Positions 1-12,086 are shown, numbered from the stretch's first letter. The stretch: 64,000 nt of DNA from Venturia oleaginea (GCA_013176395.1 JABMLP010000003.1:1054001-1118000), one strand, 5' to 3'. Notes: generated by a model from the sequence alone, not told the origin. Program-made: numbers and translations.

Positions 1-105
1 GGGGCTGTGCAACACAAAAACCATCACCACTATTCAGCGCCAACAACAATTTATTCAATTTTAATTCCAACCTCCATTTCCATTCGAACTCTACTTCCCG
101 CATAT

Positions 106-1891
106 TCATTCTGCGTCGTTGGCAGTCTCAATCCGCATGGCCCCCAAATAAAACCCTTCTTTTCGAGCCTCCGCCCATTCCTTTCTTAGCACAGCTTCCC
201 TCTTCTCACTTCGCGGCACAAACTTCATCCGGTATGGCTTTGTCAGCGTATCAAGCCCAGACTCATACGCTTCATCCGAAACATCCACCCCGAAGGCATC
301 GGGCGCTTCAAGCTTATACGCCCACATAATCTTGGACAGAAGGATGAAGAGACTGTTCTCGGCCAGATGCATACCTACAAACCAAGGTCAGAGTCACGAA
401 CAAAAATCTTTGTGTGATACAAGTCGGGCAAGCACATACCAGGACAGATTCTCCTTCCTGCTCCGAAACCGAAGTGATCCCTGACATCACCCGACGCCGC
501 ATAATACCCGGCCTTGTGAGGGTAAGAGAGATATCTTGATGGGTCGAACTTTTCTGGGTCCGAGTAAAAATCAGGGTGCCAGTGGATCCCGTAAAGATTA
601 AGGCAGACGGCCGTGTCTTTGGGTATAAAGTAATCTTTGTAGATGGCGTCCCCAGTCGTGTAGTGAGGAGCGCCTATGTTCGCCACCGGGCGTATACGCA
701 AAATTTCCTTCACTATGGCACGTATGTATGGAAGATTCTGCTCGTCGTCGAAATTGGGGGACCTTTCATCGCCAACCGCTCGGGAGATTTCTTCATTCGC
801 AATGTCTTGAATGTTTGGGTCTGCAGCTAGGTATTTGATACAGCTGTTCAGGGTGGATGAGGTAGTCTCAGATCCGGCTTCAATCATGGCTGTTCATAAA
901 ACTCATCAGCCGGGCATTTGTGAGTCAGGGAAGGCTGGATGACTTACTGCCCGCAACGAAGGCTGCTTCTGACTCGGTGATGTTCTGTTTCTCGTAGTTT
1001 TCGTCGATGAATTGCTTCACAAAACATTCAGGCGCTTGACCCTTGCTCATCTGGAGCCGAAGGCGATTCCAGAGCTTCATCCAGATCTCCTCCTGGCGTT
1101 TGTAGTACGCAAGCGCTTTGGGTCTCCACCATTGCAACCATGTGGGTAATCGAAGGAGAGCAGGAATCACCTCAGCTATCCATACACCAGGCGATGCATA
1201 GTCGGAAAATTCGTGCATGACTTCATAAATAGCTTTGGTCTCGTCGCAATCCTATCCCGACATGATTAACGATACTTCAAGAAACCCATGTAGCTCATCC
1301 GGAAACACTTACCCAGACTGGAGTTCTGAAACCGTATGTACTCGTCAGTATAACTGAAGTGGTGTACCGTCGAATATGCTGATAGAAACTCATCTCATCA
1401 TCATTCTTGACCAAGAGATCATGGATAAGCTGTTTGGCTTCAAACTCCTGACTCGGCTTGAAGAATTCGGCCGCTTTGGGCGTAAGGATCTTATGAATCA
1501 TAGCCCGCTTGCGCCGCCACACCGGGGAGTACGTCTCGAGAAGAAACCTTTTACCCCCAGAGGCGAGGTCGGCAATGACGGGCATGGGCCAGCGACCAGA
1601 AGTGACAGCCGACTGTCGATCGAGGATATCTCGCACGGCTTCTGGACTGTTGACATATATAAAGTTTCTTGACCCTATTTTAATCATGAACAACTCTCCG
1701 AACTCTTTGGCCCATTTGATAAATTCTTTTTGTGGGCGATCCGACAAAGCATATGTGTGCCCGAAGACTGGGAGGCCTTGTGGACCAGGTGGAAGGCGTA
1801 GACCCTTGGGGACAGAGGGAGCAGAGGGGAGGAGGTAGAGGATTAAGCAAACGGCCAAAGGCAGAATGGCAAGCACCCAGAGTGGAATCAT
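106..1891 (-). CDS. Cytochrome P450 monooxygenase (first of two)
   Basis: Four exons, read as 1313-1891, 948-1251, 440-889 and 106-374, joined by GT-AG introns of 57-65 nt, give 533 residues, a normal length for a microsomal P450. The ATG at 1891 opens a hydrophobic anchor (about residues 2-22) followed by the proline hinge PPGP. The I-helix motif AGSETT is at 299-304, the ExxR pair at E356/R359, and the heme loop FGAGRRICPG at 436-445 with Cys443 as iron ligand. It therefore should be an ER-anchored, reductase-dependent oxygenase. From memory it resembles fungal P450s labelled O-methylsterigmatocystin oxidoreductase-like, but nothing here supports that pathway. A CCCCACAT site lies 169 bp upstream. 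Substrate unknown. Confidence 0.93.
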
Positions 1892-2947
1892 GGTTGAGGC
1901 GAGGTAGAGTTCGGTAGAAAGAATACTAGAAGGTGGTTGAACGGTCGAGTTTAATCTGTCTATATGATGGACGATATCAGTGGTGTATTCAATGAAGCGC
2001 AATATCGACGATATATTTATTCAGAATCGATGTTAGCATATTGTTTACCGCTCCCCCCACCCCACATACTGGTGTACCCCATCCCAGCCCCGCATCTGCC
2101 TTTGGTCACTAGGTGCCTGTTGGTGATCTGCAGCGGTCCCTGCGGAATCCGATCATCAGAAGCGAAATAGACGCGCATCGCAACCAGCACGGGGACATAA
2201 GCAGCCCACTAATTCCAACAAAAAATAGACCAATTAAAGGATCTCCAAGCCTGGCTCGGCAATCAAATTGGAGAATATGAATAGCCCCAGAAGTGCGGAT
2301 TCCCCGGGGCACGACATGGTTCGCGAAGTTTTGTGCGAAGAGCGTTGAGATTGTGGCACCTCCCCCCCTCCCGATATCTTCTCCACCAGCGGAGCGGAGG
2401 AATGCAACCGGAGTTCGTGGCGGCGTGTACACTCAGACAGCTCTCCACTCCTCCCACACACATACAAAGTACTTGGTATAGCGTCGATGCACCATGCCCA
2501 AGGCATATACTATACACAAGGGAAAACCACATATAGGGCATAGTCGTCACGCACAGAAAACAACAACACTAGGTAGTGCACCTTTACCTCGAAAGGAGGA
2601 TAAGAATTTGTAATCATCGAGTAGACCTGCCCCATGCGTGGGGTAACCCCCGAGTTTGCTGGCGAGAGAGGATACGTAAGAGGGTGTTGTCTCCGGCGGG
2701 ATTGACACTTTGGCTCCTGCACCCAACGGACAGACGTTTTGAAACTTCTTTCCGGCCGAGCGGAGGGAAATGGCGAGACGAGGCTCGTGTGATGTCCAGA
2801 GATTGTATGTTAATATGGTTGTATTGCGTGACGCTAGACCTGGCACATTCGACATCGACCTGGTACAATAGATACAAGTCTTGGGAGCAGATTCCAGTCT
2901 TCATTTTCGATATCATCATTCCAACTTGAAAATCACCGTTATCAAGT
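1892..2947. other. Intergenic region between the two P450 genes
   Basis: About 1 kb with no convincing gene. Open frames here are short, overlap one another on both strands and show no domain. The part next to the first P450 is its promoter and holds the CCCCACAT site at 2060-2067. The part next to 2947 is the 3' flank of the second P450. Confidence 0.6.
2060..2067 (-). promoter_or_regulatory. Shared promoter word CCCCACAT, P450-1
   Basis: Exact 8-mer (ATGTGGGG on the minus strand), 169 bp upstream of the first P450 start codon. One of eight identical occurrences in promoters of this cluster. A binding role is inferred. Confidence 0.5.
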
Positions 2948-4721
2948 TCAGTACTGCAATCCCGCTTCCTCAGCCTCCCTGAACGCTTCTCTCATTATCT
3001 TCTCATGGTGTGCAGAACGTGGGACAATGTCACACTCAAACTTCTCCGGCACGCTCAAAAATCCCCGCACCATTGCTGTATTTGGCTCCACAGCCTTGCC
3101 AGAACCATCCATCTTCTTAGAGATTCGGAACCCCCACAACACTCGAACGATATTGATGAACAGTGAACGTTCTGCGACATGGACGCCAGGACAGACCCTT
3201 CTTCCCGCTCCATAAGTGAAGTGGTCTCTTTCGTTTGGATCGGCCACGTTGATGTACTCAGCTGCTGAGAGAGGCTTGTTGAGGAATCTGGCTGGATCGA
3301 ACACTTGAGGATTTGGGTGGAGCTCTGGGTTCATGTGAATAGCCCTGTACATCGTCAACTTTCGCTCCAATAGAGCATCCTTTGAAAAATTTACCACCAG
3401 TTGAGGACAACAATGGCGCCCTTTGGCAGAAAGTATCCATCATAGTAGTCGTCTTCACTGAGGGCATGTAGCATGCCGAATTTGTTGACAGGACGCCAAC
3501 GTAGAGTCTCCTTTATCATGGCACGGACATAAGGAAGGGATCCTTCATCCTCAAAATTCGGTAGACGGTCGGTTCCAACAACATGGTCTATCTCTTGCTG
3601 AGCAATTACGGCTGTCTCAGGGAACAGCGTCATGGCCAAAATCCAGTTGTTGATCGATGTCGCTGTAGTTTCGGAACCTATCTCTATTCAGTGGAATATT
3701 TCAAAAATATCGCTACCAAACCCACCTGCTTCTATTAGTCCTCCACAGGTGTAAGCAGCCAACATCTCATCGATGCCGCTTTTGCTAGGATCCCCAAGGT
3801 AGAACGACTTGGAAAATGAATCTTTCGCGACCCCCTTCTCCGTATCCTCCTTCAACTTTTCCCACAGATCAAGATATACCTTACTGTCGTGCTCATATAC
3901 TCTCTGTGCATGAGTACGCCAATTTCCAAGAAGCCACTGAGGCAATGATGCAAGCGATGGAAAGCTGTCCACGGCATGAGCCCCTGGAGCACCCATCTCG
4001 GTGAGATTGTCGAGCACAGTATAGATTTTCCGCATCAACGGGTCTCGAAACGACGGTATTCTGTAACCATACGTTACCAGCATGATGACGGAAGCTGCAT
4101 AACGTCGAGTGATGTTGTAAAATTTATCAGGTCGGTCAAGCATGTCCCGCAACACCTGTTTCGACTCGTAATCCTGCACTGGCTGATATTTCATAGCCGA
4201 GGTTGAGTTGAGGAGCGCATGACTATACTTCCGTACTTTCCGCCATTCTGGCCCGTATTCCATGAATAGCTGTCGGCGGCCAGCACTGGCAACATCTTGT
4301 GCGAATGGTAAGGAGGCCCGAGAAGAATATATCGAGGATTTCTTGTCCATCAATGCTTTGACGGCAGTGGGTGATGATAGCCACACATAGTCAGAGCCAC
4401 CAATCTTGGTGTAGAAAATGTCCCCATATTTTCGGTGCCAGTCAACAACTTTATGGCGAACCAGCTCAGAGTCAGCAAGATCAAGAAGATTTCCGACGAA
4501 AGGAAGTCCTGGGGGACCAGGCGGCAATTTTCGACGTCGGCAGTCCTATTCAAAAGAGTTAATCTACGGTTCTTAGTCGACACTTAGAAGTATACCTTGA
4601 TCGCATTTGGGACTGCCCAAAAGTAGAAAATCAGGGAAAAAGTGGCCAGAGTGACGCCAGCAACGACAATCGCCTGTGCTAATATCGCTGGCATTACATG
4701 TGTTGAATCGAATGTATGCAT
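2948..4721 (-). CDS. Cytochrome P450 monooxygenase (second)
   Basis: Exons 4596-4721, 3726-4545, 3395-3677 and 2948-3344, separated by introns of 48-50 nt, give 541 residues with every junction in frame. The start at 4721 was chosen because the 42-residue first exon supplies the hydrophobic anchor missing from exon 2, which opens with the PPGPPG hinge. The I-helix AGSETT is at 315-320, the ExxR pair at E372/R375, and the heme loop FTYGAGRRVCPG ends near 463 with Cys461 as ligand. It belongs to the same broad family as the P450 next door but is clearly divergent, so it is not a recent duplicate. It shares a 264-bp divergent promoter with the SDR gene. Substrate unknown. Confidence 0.93.
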
Positions 4722-4985
4722 GTTGTCCAGTGAGCTCGAACGGTGACGAAAAGTAAGGATATTGCAAGGAAGCCTGCGAAGGAGCTACTTCTTAAGGAAT
4801 TATAAGTCATAAGAATAGTATTTCATGACTTCATGCTCCCGGGTGGAGAAAATGGTGTCCATGTGGGGAGATATTGGGGATGCTGCTGTCCCACATGGGC
4901 CGCGCCTGAAGCAATACTTGACCTTCGCAAACACGCAGGCGATTACAATATTTTACGACGTTCCGAACAGTTCTTGCTAGAAGTC
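4722..4985. promoter_or_regulatory. Divergent promoter P450-2 / SDR with ATGTGGGG site
   Basis: This 264-bp spacer separates two genes transcribed apart. The exact word ATGTGGGG is at 4861-4868, and an inverted near-copy TCCCACAT lies about 20 bp further on (4889-4896). The pair is 118-140 bp from the two start codons, so one site could serve both genes. Confidence 0.5.
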
Positions 4986-5361
4986 ATGACCACGTACGAG
5001 TTCCAGGATACAGAGCTTGAGGGGCTCAATGGCAAGACGGTGTTGATAACAGGCGGAGCGAGCGGCATCGGTCTGGCAGCTGTTCGCCTCGCACATAGTA
5101 AGATTAATCAAGCCATCGTATGATATGTGCTGATGGAATCTGGATGAACAGAGTACGGCGCAAATGTGGTGTTTGGAGATGTGAATGAAGTTCAAGGATT
5201 AGCAATTGAAGCGGAATTGGCCGAGTACGTAATCAAAATCCCCCCTTTTTCCGAGTCACCAACAAGCTGATCCTCCAAAGACGAATTCTCTTTCGGAAAT
5301 GCGATGTATCAAAATGGGAGGATGTCTTGCAACTATTTCAAGACACCTTGCAAACCTTTGG

Positions 5362-5989
5362 TCTATCTCCATCTCGCCACGCCTTCGGATCACGGTCATC
5401 TGGCACGTTTTATCTGTTGATTGGCCGGCGCAGGCCAGGGCACGTGAATTTTCATTGTGAGCGAGCAAGCCATTGAGCCCTGAGCCATACAGGCTTCCTC
5501 AGCCACACGGGGCTTCAGCCACGGGGTAGGTCTCAGGATGGCATGCCCACGGCTCAATTGCTTCTCGATTGAAGGCAAATGAGGTGCCCTACTGCCTGCA
5601 CGTATAAGACGTTGACTACAGGGTGTAGGCGGGTGGGAATCTAGATACAAGACGAGCCTCAGAGGGCTCAGAAGTCGTGCGATATGCGAGATCGCCATGT
5701 TGTTGTTGTCGCTTGGTCGGACGAGGCCCTTGCTCCACCAGATAGACACTAGCATCTATCTCCATCTCGCCACGCCTTCGGATCACGGTCATCTGGCACG
5801 TTTTATCTGTTGATTGGCCGGCGCAGGCCAGGGCACGTGAATTTTCATTGTGAGCGAGCAAGCCATTGAGCCCTGAGCCATACAGGCTTCCTCAGCCACA
5901 CGGGGCTTCAGCCACGGGGTAGGTCTCAGGATGGCATGCCCACGGCTCAATTGCTTCTCGATTGAAGGCAAATGAGGTGCCCTACTGCC
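5362..5989. repeat. Split direct repeat cluster (blocks A-B-A), copy 1
   Basis: Block A (5362-5596) is followed by a 41-bp spacer, block B (5638-5754) and a second block A (5755-5989). The 5754/5755 boundary joins the element's right terminus directly to its left terminus, which is the junction a circular intermediate would have. Block B recurs at the far end (12087-12203). Confidence 0.85.
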
Positions 5990-6146
5990 CAGAAGCGAAG
6001 CGCCTGCGGCCCAGACAAACAAGAAGGAAACGAGGTGGGATAGGAGGCGAGTCTGTACGACATACTCGGTCCAGGGTAGAGGCGAGAAACACAGCGGTGT
6101 AGCGAAGCAGAGTATAGCTTTTGGCGATCGGGTGAACACAACGGTG

Positions 6147-7235
6147 TTATATCAGGAACAGGCGACTGATTGCAAGCTGCTGTTCGAACGAACGGGATAT
6201 GTAACGGAGGAAAGCTTCGGAGGACCATCGACCCGCTGCCTTAAGCTCGAGCTCAGGCACTCCCTTCGCAGCTGCGTCCGTAGCAGCACCCCTGCGGAAG
6301 GAATGGCCTGTGTAGGACTTGTCGTCCAGCGAGGAGATAATACCAGTAGCGAGGAGGCGTCGGCGTAGTTGCATGTGTACAGCAGCGGCCGAACAATGCC
6401 CTTTGCCGATGTCGAAGAGAGGCGCCGAAAGCGGCTTCGGATCGTGCCTGAAAAGTCTTACCAGGGCGGCTACTGCACAGGTAGGTTTTCCCGTTGCGGC
6501 GATGGAGATGGGAACGCCCTGATTAGCGTAATCGGTCTTGCTACGCTTCAGGAAAATAGAGACCCCGTAAGGCTGATGGCTAGGCGTATGACGATGGAAG
6601 GCGATATCGCTCCGTAAGACATGAGTATAGGAGAACAGCGGGTGCTCCCTATCTCTTCTAGTGTAAGCCAGCTCGCCAAGGCGGAAGAAACCAGCATAGG
6701 CCACCTTGAAGAGAGTGTCGAGATTGAGGTCGGCTCCGGTGGTCGGTTCCACAGCCGTCAGTCCCTCAAGGATGCGTACAGTAATAGGGAGCCTATTCTT
6801 GCGCTTCGGAGGCCTGAGGTTGAGAGCCCCCTGTCTTGCGCGTAGGAGCATCGGATCAGCGAACGCGCTGATAGGGTATCCCAGGTCGATATGCTTTGAA
6901 CGTACTGCGGAGAGGTAGCTGGCCGCTGTAGCGCCGGAAATGATGCCTTCCGCTCCTCCAGTAATGACACGCCTTGCCATCCATTCGCCGAGATTGAGGG
7001 GTTCTGCGGGATAGTCTACACAGCCCTCCAGCGTACAGAACCTCTCCCAGCTCTTGATACCCGCGCCGTACGTGTTGCGCGTGTTCTGGGCCAAGCCGTA
7101 CCATAAGAGGGTAATATACTCATCAGAGAGGCCAAGGTTTCGCTCGCGAAGGGTACGGAGGAAGAACCTATGAACTGTAGGGAGGAGCTCGCTATCGTAG
7201 GAAGTATACTCGAGGCTAGGTGCTGGACGAAGCAC
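6147..7235 (-). CDS. Tyrosine recombinase of the DIRS element, copy 1
   Basis: An open frame of 362 codons. The C-terminal half carries the recombinase box: a first Arg in FFRLGEL, then HSFRRG (the HxxR pair) and, after a conserved Trp, a Tyr in RYISR as the likely nucleophile. It would join a circular DNA copy to the chromosome, which explains the lack of target duplication and of a DDE integrase. The open frame begins at a GTG, so the true start or an upstream spliced exon is undecided. It is identical to the ORF of copy 2 except for one Glu/Lys difference. Its neighbour is the tandem array, then RT-RNase H. Confidence 0.82.
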   Translation of the reverse strand: MLRPAPSLEYTSYDSELLPTVHRFFLRTLRERNLGLSDEYITLLWYGLAQNTRNTYGAGIKSWERFCTLEGCVDYPAEPLNLGEWMARRVITGGAEGIISGATAASYLSAVRSKHIDLGYPISAFADPMLLRARQGALNLRPPKRKNRLPITVRILEGLTAVEPTTGADLNLDTLFKVAYAGFFRLGELAYTRRDREHPLFSYTHVLRSDIAFHRHTPSHQPYGVSIFLKRSKTDYANQGVPISIAATGKPTCAVAALVRLFRHDPKPLSAPLFDIGKGHCSAAAVHMQLRRRLLATGIISSLDDKSYTGHSFRRGAATDAAAKGVPELELKAAGRWSSEAFLRYISRSFEQQLAISRLFLI

Positions 7236-7391
7236 GTTAGCAAGCTTTGTACGAGTACCGGAGTCCGACCAGGGTATCTGCCGAACGTCGGCGATAGCAG
7301 AGTAGCATGGCGCTTAAGCCGATGAGCCTGCAAAGAACGGCTGCCACGAACAGCGCGCCAAGCCCAAAGTTGCAATCCCCGGGATAGCAAG

Positions 7392-9000
7392 AATTCAACG
7401 GAACTGTAAGGACGATAGCGGAGAGCCCCATCGGAGGCAGAGCCAGACGATACGATCGAAACTAGACTCGCGAGGGCGTCGGCCAGATGTACCTATAGAG
7501 ATGGTCCCCAACGGAGGAATGCAACGGCAACGGCAACGGCCTCCATCTCTTAGGGTTGATAAACGCCGAACGATCGGACGGCTCAACAATAGTTCAACGG
7601 AACTGTAAGATCGAAAGCGGTGAGCCCCATCGGAGGCAGAGCCAGACGATACGATCGAAACTAGACTCGCGAGAGCGTCGGCCAGATGTACCTATAGAGA
7701 TGGTCCCCAACGGAGGAATGCAACGGCAACGGCAACGGCCTCCATCTCTTTAGGGTTGATAAACGCCGAACGATCGGACGGTTCACCAATAGTTCAGCGG
7801 AACTGTGAGATCGAAAACGGTGAGCCCCATCGGAGGCAGAGCTAGACGATACGATCGAAACTAGACTCGAGAGACGGCGTCGGCCGGATGTACCTATAGA
7901 GATGGTCCCCAACGGAGGAATGCAACGGCAACGGCAACGGCCTCCATCTCTTTAGGGTTGATAAACGCCGAACGATCGGACGGTTCACCAATAGTTCAGC
8001 GGAACTGTGAGATCGAAAACGGTGAGCCCCATCGGAGGCAGAGCTAGACGATACGATCGAAACTAGACTCGCGAGGGCGTCGGCCAGATGTACCTATAGA
8101 GATGGTCCCCAACGGAGGAATGCAACGGCAACGGCAACGGCCTCCATCTCTTTAGGGTTGATAAACGCCGAACGATCGGACGGTTCACCAATAGTTCAGC
8201 GGAACTGTGAGATCGAAAACGGTGAGCCCCATCGGAGGCAGAGCTAGACGATACGATCGAAACTAGACTCGAGAGACGGCGTCGGCCGGATGTACCTATA
8301 GAGATGGTCCCCAACGGAGGAATGCAACGGCAACGGCAACGGCCTCCATCTCTTTAGGGTTGATAAACGCCGAACGATCGGACGGTTCACCAATAGTTCA
8401 ACGGAACTATAAGATCGAAAGCGGTGAGCCCCATCGGAGGCAGAGCTAGACGATACGATCGAAAACTAGACTCGCGAGGGCGTCGGCCAGATGTACCTAT
8501 AGAGATGGTCCCCAACGGAGGAATGCAACGGCAACGGCAACGGCCTCCATCTCTTTAGGGTTGATAAACGCCGAACGATCGGACAATTCACCAATAGTTC
8601 AACGGAACTGTAAGATCGAAAGCGGTGAGCCTCATCGGAGGCAGAGCTAGACGATACGATCGAAACTAGACTCGAGAGAGGGCGTCGGCCGGATGTACCT
8701 ATAGAGATGGTCCCCAACGGAGGAATGCAACGGCAACGGCAACGGCCTCCATCTCTTTAGGGTTGATAAACGCCGAACGATCGGACGGTTCACCAATAGT
8801 TCAGCGGAACTGAGATCGAAAAAGGTGAGCCCCATCGGAGGCAGCTAGACGATACGATCGAAAACTAGACTCGAGAGAGGGCGTCGGCCGGATATGCCTA
8901 TAGAGATGGTCCCCAACGGAGGAATGCAACGGCAACGGCAACGGCCTCCATCTCTTTAGGGTTAATAAAGGCCGAACGATCGGACGGTTCAACAATAGTT
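7392..9000. repeat. Tandem array of ~200-bp units derived from the element's RNase H region, copy 1
   Basis: Eight units with a period of 198-203 bp; each holds the phrase GGTCCCCAACGGAGG (near 7504, 7702, 7905, 8106, 8308, 8508, 8710 and 8911). Units differ by a few substitutions and small indels. Each unit fuses two stretches of the neighbouring RT-RNase H gene: the part around 9268-9350 and the part around 8995-9090, with the intervening 180 bp missing. The array has no coding logic of its own. The TTAGGGTT in each unit is part of the RNase H sequence, not telomere. Confidence 0.85.
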
Positions 9001-10647
9001 CAGCGGAACTGTGAGATCGAAAGCGGTGAGCCCCATTGGGGGCAGAGCCAGGCGATACGATCAAACTGGACTCGAGAGAGGGCATCGGCCAGGCCGTTAG
9101 CCGTAGATGGAAGCCAGCGGGCTTCGATAAAAATATCGCAGGCAGCGGCCTGAGTAACAATAGTGCGGAGATGGGTGTTGCTCTCACCACGAACAGCCTC
9201 CTTCGTCAACCCGGCCACGGCCGTAGAGTTGTCACAGTGGATAACAACCCGATTATGTGCCCAGAGAGACGGTCCCCAACGGAGGAATGCGACGGCAACA
9301 GCCTCCATCTCCTTAGGGTTGATAAACGCCGAACGATTGGACGGTTCAGCAATAAAAGCATGCTCGATTGCGATACTATTGGTGTAATCCCCCCAAGAGA
9401 CATCGGTCTCAGAGGACTCGAAAAAGAAGCCGCCGAGGCTTTGTTGTCCGGAGGCATCAGTGTAAAGGTGGAAACAACGGCGCTTTCGATAATCGAAGAA
9501 GTAGACCCCGTTGGTTAGCTCGAGCGCACGGAGCCACCAGAGAAGGTCGTCTCGTACACCGCTAGTCAGGGCTCGGCGAAAGTGCCGATTGACTTCTCCG
9601 TATGCTCCGCTCAGGTAGTCCCAGATCGATCGAGTGTAAACCCGGCCAAGGCGGATGACGGCACTGGCCCAACTGAGCCGCCCGGCGAGGGACTTCGTAT
9701 CCCGGAGCCGCGGCCTTGTCTCGGAGAGGTGATCACGGATAGCCTGGATCAAAGAATCTCTCTTCTCGTCGGAGAGACGCAGTTCCAAGCGTACCGTATC
9801 AACCAGAAGACCTAATATCTCGACGGCCGTGCCGACCACGTCTTTGGCATCCTTGCGAGGAATCCCAAGTCGATCGGTGGTCTTGATCCAGAGTTCCGAA
9901 ACGCGGTCCGAAATTTCCTGACGTACACACAAACATAAAATCATCAAGGTAGTGCTCGATCGCGGTAGGGATACTGCGCGTGCCGGCCTGCTCGTCGAGA
10001 GCCCAATGGAGACCTTCCGCAAAGAGATTGAAGATAAATGGCGCAGTCCTGAGACCGAAAGGGAGGCAGAGTTCTTGATAATTGACGCCGTTGAGGCAAA
10101 ACCCAAGATACCGGGACGAAATGAGATCCACAGGGATGTTGCGAAAAGCGTGCGCAATGTCGCGTTTCATTAGAAGACAGCCCCGGCCTGTACGAAGGAC
10201 GTGCTGAACAATTCTGTCGACTCTGGTGTACTGTAGCTTGCCAAACACGCGTGGAATGGCGTCGTTGACTGAAGTTTGGGGCGGCCAAGAGAGGTCGTGG
10301 ATCCGGCGTAAGGTTCCGTCTTGTTTTGGGACCATCCCAAGAGGAGCGATAAACAGGCCCGGGTCTGTAGAGATAGCCAATCGGCCGGCGGCCAGCTCCT
10401 TCGCAACGTAGCCCGTAGCTTCGGCTACGGTCGCCTCGTCGGAGAAGTAGTTGTTCGAAAAGCCGCGTACGCGAATCGTATGAGGCTCGCAGATACCGAT
10501 GGAGGCGCCGTACGTGAGAATACCAACTAGGTTAGTCACCAGTGTGCGCTCTGGATATCCTGAGAGGAGGCTTATCCAGCCAAGAGGCTTGAAAGGCGAC
10601 CTATTCTCAGGCAGCGGCGGGCCATCGGGTTGGAATACAGCAAACAA
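9000..10647 (-). pseudogene. Reverse transcriptase-RNase H of DIRS element, copy 1 (frameshifted)
   Basis: Two overlapping frames (9799-10647 and 9000-10157) together encode a reverse transcriptase with RRIHDLS, an MKRDIAHAF palm motif, LPFGLRTAP and the catalytic YLDD box, followed by RNase H (CDNSTAV and ADALSR motifs). Comparison with copy 2 shows that copy 1 lacks two bases near 9920, just after the YLDD box, which breaks the frame before RNase H. No ATG opens the first frame (it starts at TTG), so expression may rely on a longer gag-RT reading. Confidence 0.82.
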
Positions 10648-10683
10648 GGGCTCCGTATTCGACCGGAACTCGTCCTTTGGCTG

Positions 10684-11821
10684 CTATTTGGCGACCTTGA
10701 GAGGGTCGGTCTCCGCCTTAGGCCTTGAAGCCTTCTTCGGACAAGCGGTGGCGGGGTGGTTTTGCTTGCAAGTGGTACAGACATGGGAGCGCTTGCACGA
10801 CTCACCCCATGTACATGCTCCTCTGTTATAGCTAAGGCAGGTCTCGTTTTTGAGGGACGAGTCGCTGCGCTTTCGCTTCTCAGAGCTCTTCGAAGCTGTA
10901 CGAGCAGCTGCCGACTGAAGCTTTGCCATTAATTGTTGAGCCTCGAGATGAGCCTTCGACGTAAGTGGATTGCAGAAGCGATCCTGAAAGGCATAGCTGA
11001 GGTTCCAGTGGCTCGCCGTCGTAATACCGCGCTGGATTACTTCGGCGTGGAATGTGAAGACCAAGAGGCGCACGGAGGCCCAGTCGTAGTGTAGGCACAA
11101 AGCCTCGGCCTTGGCGCGAAAGGTATTGATGGCTTCGTACGTTGCAGCGCTCAAAGTAGGGAAGAGAATATAGAGGAGGCTAACGTAGTAGGTGAATGCC
11201 TCGAGCCAGAAGCGTGGTGCTGGATAGTCCTCGTACGATGCTGTTGCTTTGATTTTGACGAGATTCGCCGTGCCAGTAGAGACGTCGAACCGGAAACGAT
11301 CTTCTCCCGGAGATGCAGATGGTACCGGGTCCGTCAAGCGTAAACGTACGAGGTTTATTGGCTCAAAAGTGCCATTCTTGACGCTCCGTACTGTTATCCG
11401 GCTCAGTCGCCCCCGGACGACTGGTGCCATGCGGTAGTTCGAGTAAAGAGCCCTCCCTAATTTTCGCAAGGCGCGCCGCCGCTTCTTCGCGTTTGACCTG
11501 CATCTGGAGGTCGTGCTCCTCCTTTTCGCGGTCCATCCTTAGCCTGTGAGCCTCTACGGCGCGAGCCTCAGCGGCCTGGGCATTGTTGATCGCGACCTGT
11601 TCGAGGGTCAGAGCTAGAGGCGGTGCCCGTGGCGGGGCTAACGTGGGCTGAGGTTGAGTAGGTGTCATCCCGCCGCCAATGGGTGTAAGAGACCGTGAAG
11701 ATGACCTCTGGGTCCCGAAGACAATAGAGGGGGATCGGGTACGAGAGGAGCGAGTAGAGTGACCCGGTGGTAGGGATAAGTTGATAGGAACCGACGCGGT
11801 GATATCCTTCTTCGGAGGCAT
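10684..11821 (-). CDS. Gag-like ORFs of DIRS element, copy 1
   Basis: Two overlapping frames. The first (11363-11821, ATG at 11821, 152 codons) has a Pro/Ser-rich start and a charged coiled-coil-like stretch rich in Glu, Arg and Ala. The second (10684-11469) ends in a zinc-binding tail with a CCCH-like cluster followed by CTTCKQNHPATAC, a CxxCxxxHxxxxC knuckle. Together they look like a nucleocapsid protein. Whether the two frames are joined by programmed frameshifting or by a mutation cannot be told here. Copy 2 has lost most of this region. Confidence 0.65.
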
Positions 11822-12086
11822 AAAGAAAGCGGTATAACTATTTAAAATCGTTAGCAGGTCAGCTCTGTTAATAAGTACAGAGCCCTAGAGATGCCAAGGA
11901 GCTCTTTGGAAGGGATTTCTGATGCTGGTGCAATATAACGATGCCCAAGACGTCGTCGAGGCCAGCGGTGTACTTGAAAAGTCTGTCGAGAAGCGGTGAA
12001 CGGCTAAGCGCGGCGCGCGCAGCGGCGGGAAAGACTCGTAGGACGACAAGGAGAATATCGGGATGAAGGACGAGTCCTACAACAAC

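Noticed and set aside
106..4721. P450 pair as part of a mycotoxin pathway because of family names
   Set aside because: No polyketide synthase or other backbone enzyme is present, and the neighbours look catabolic. Family labels do not set the substrate.
7500..9000. Recurrent TTAGGGTT as interstitial telomere repeats
   Set aside because: It occurs once per ~200-bp unit and also in the parental RNase H sequence near 9310, so it is part of that gene fragment.
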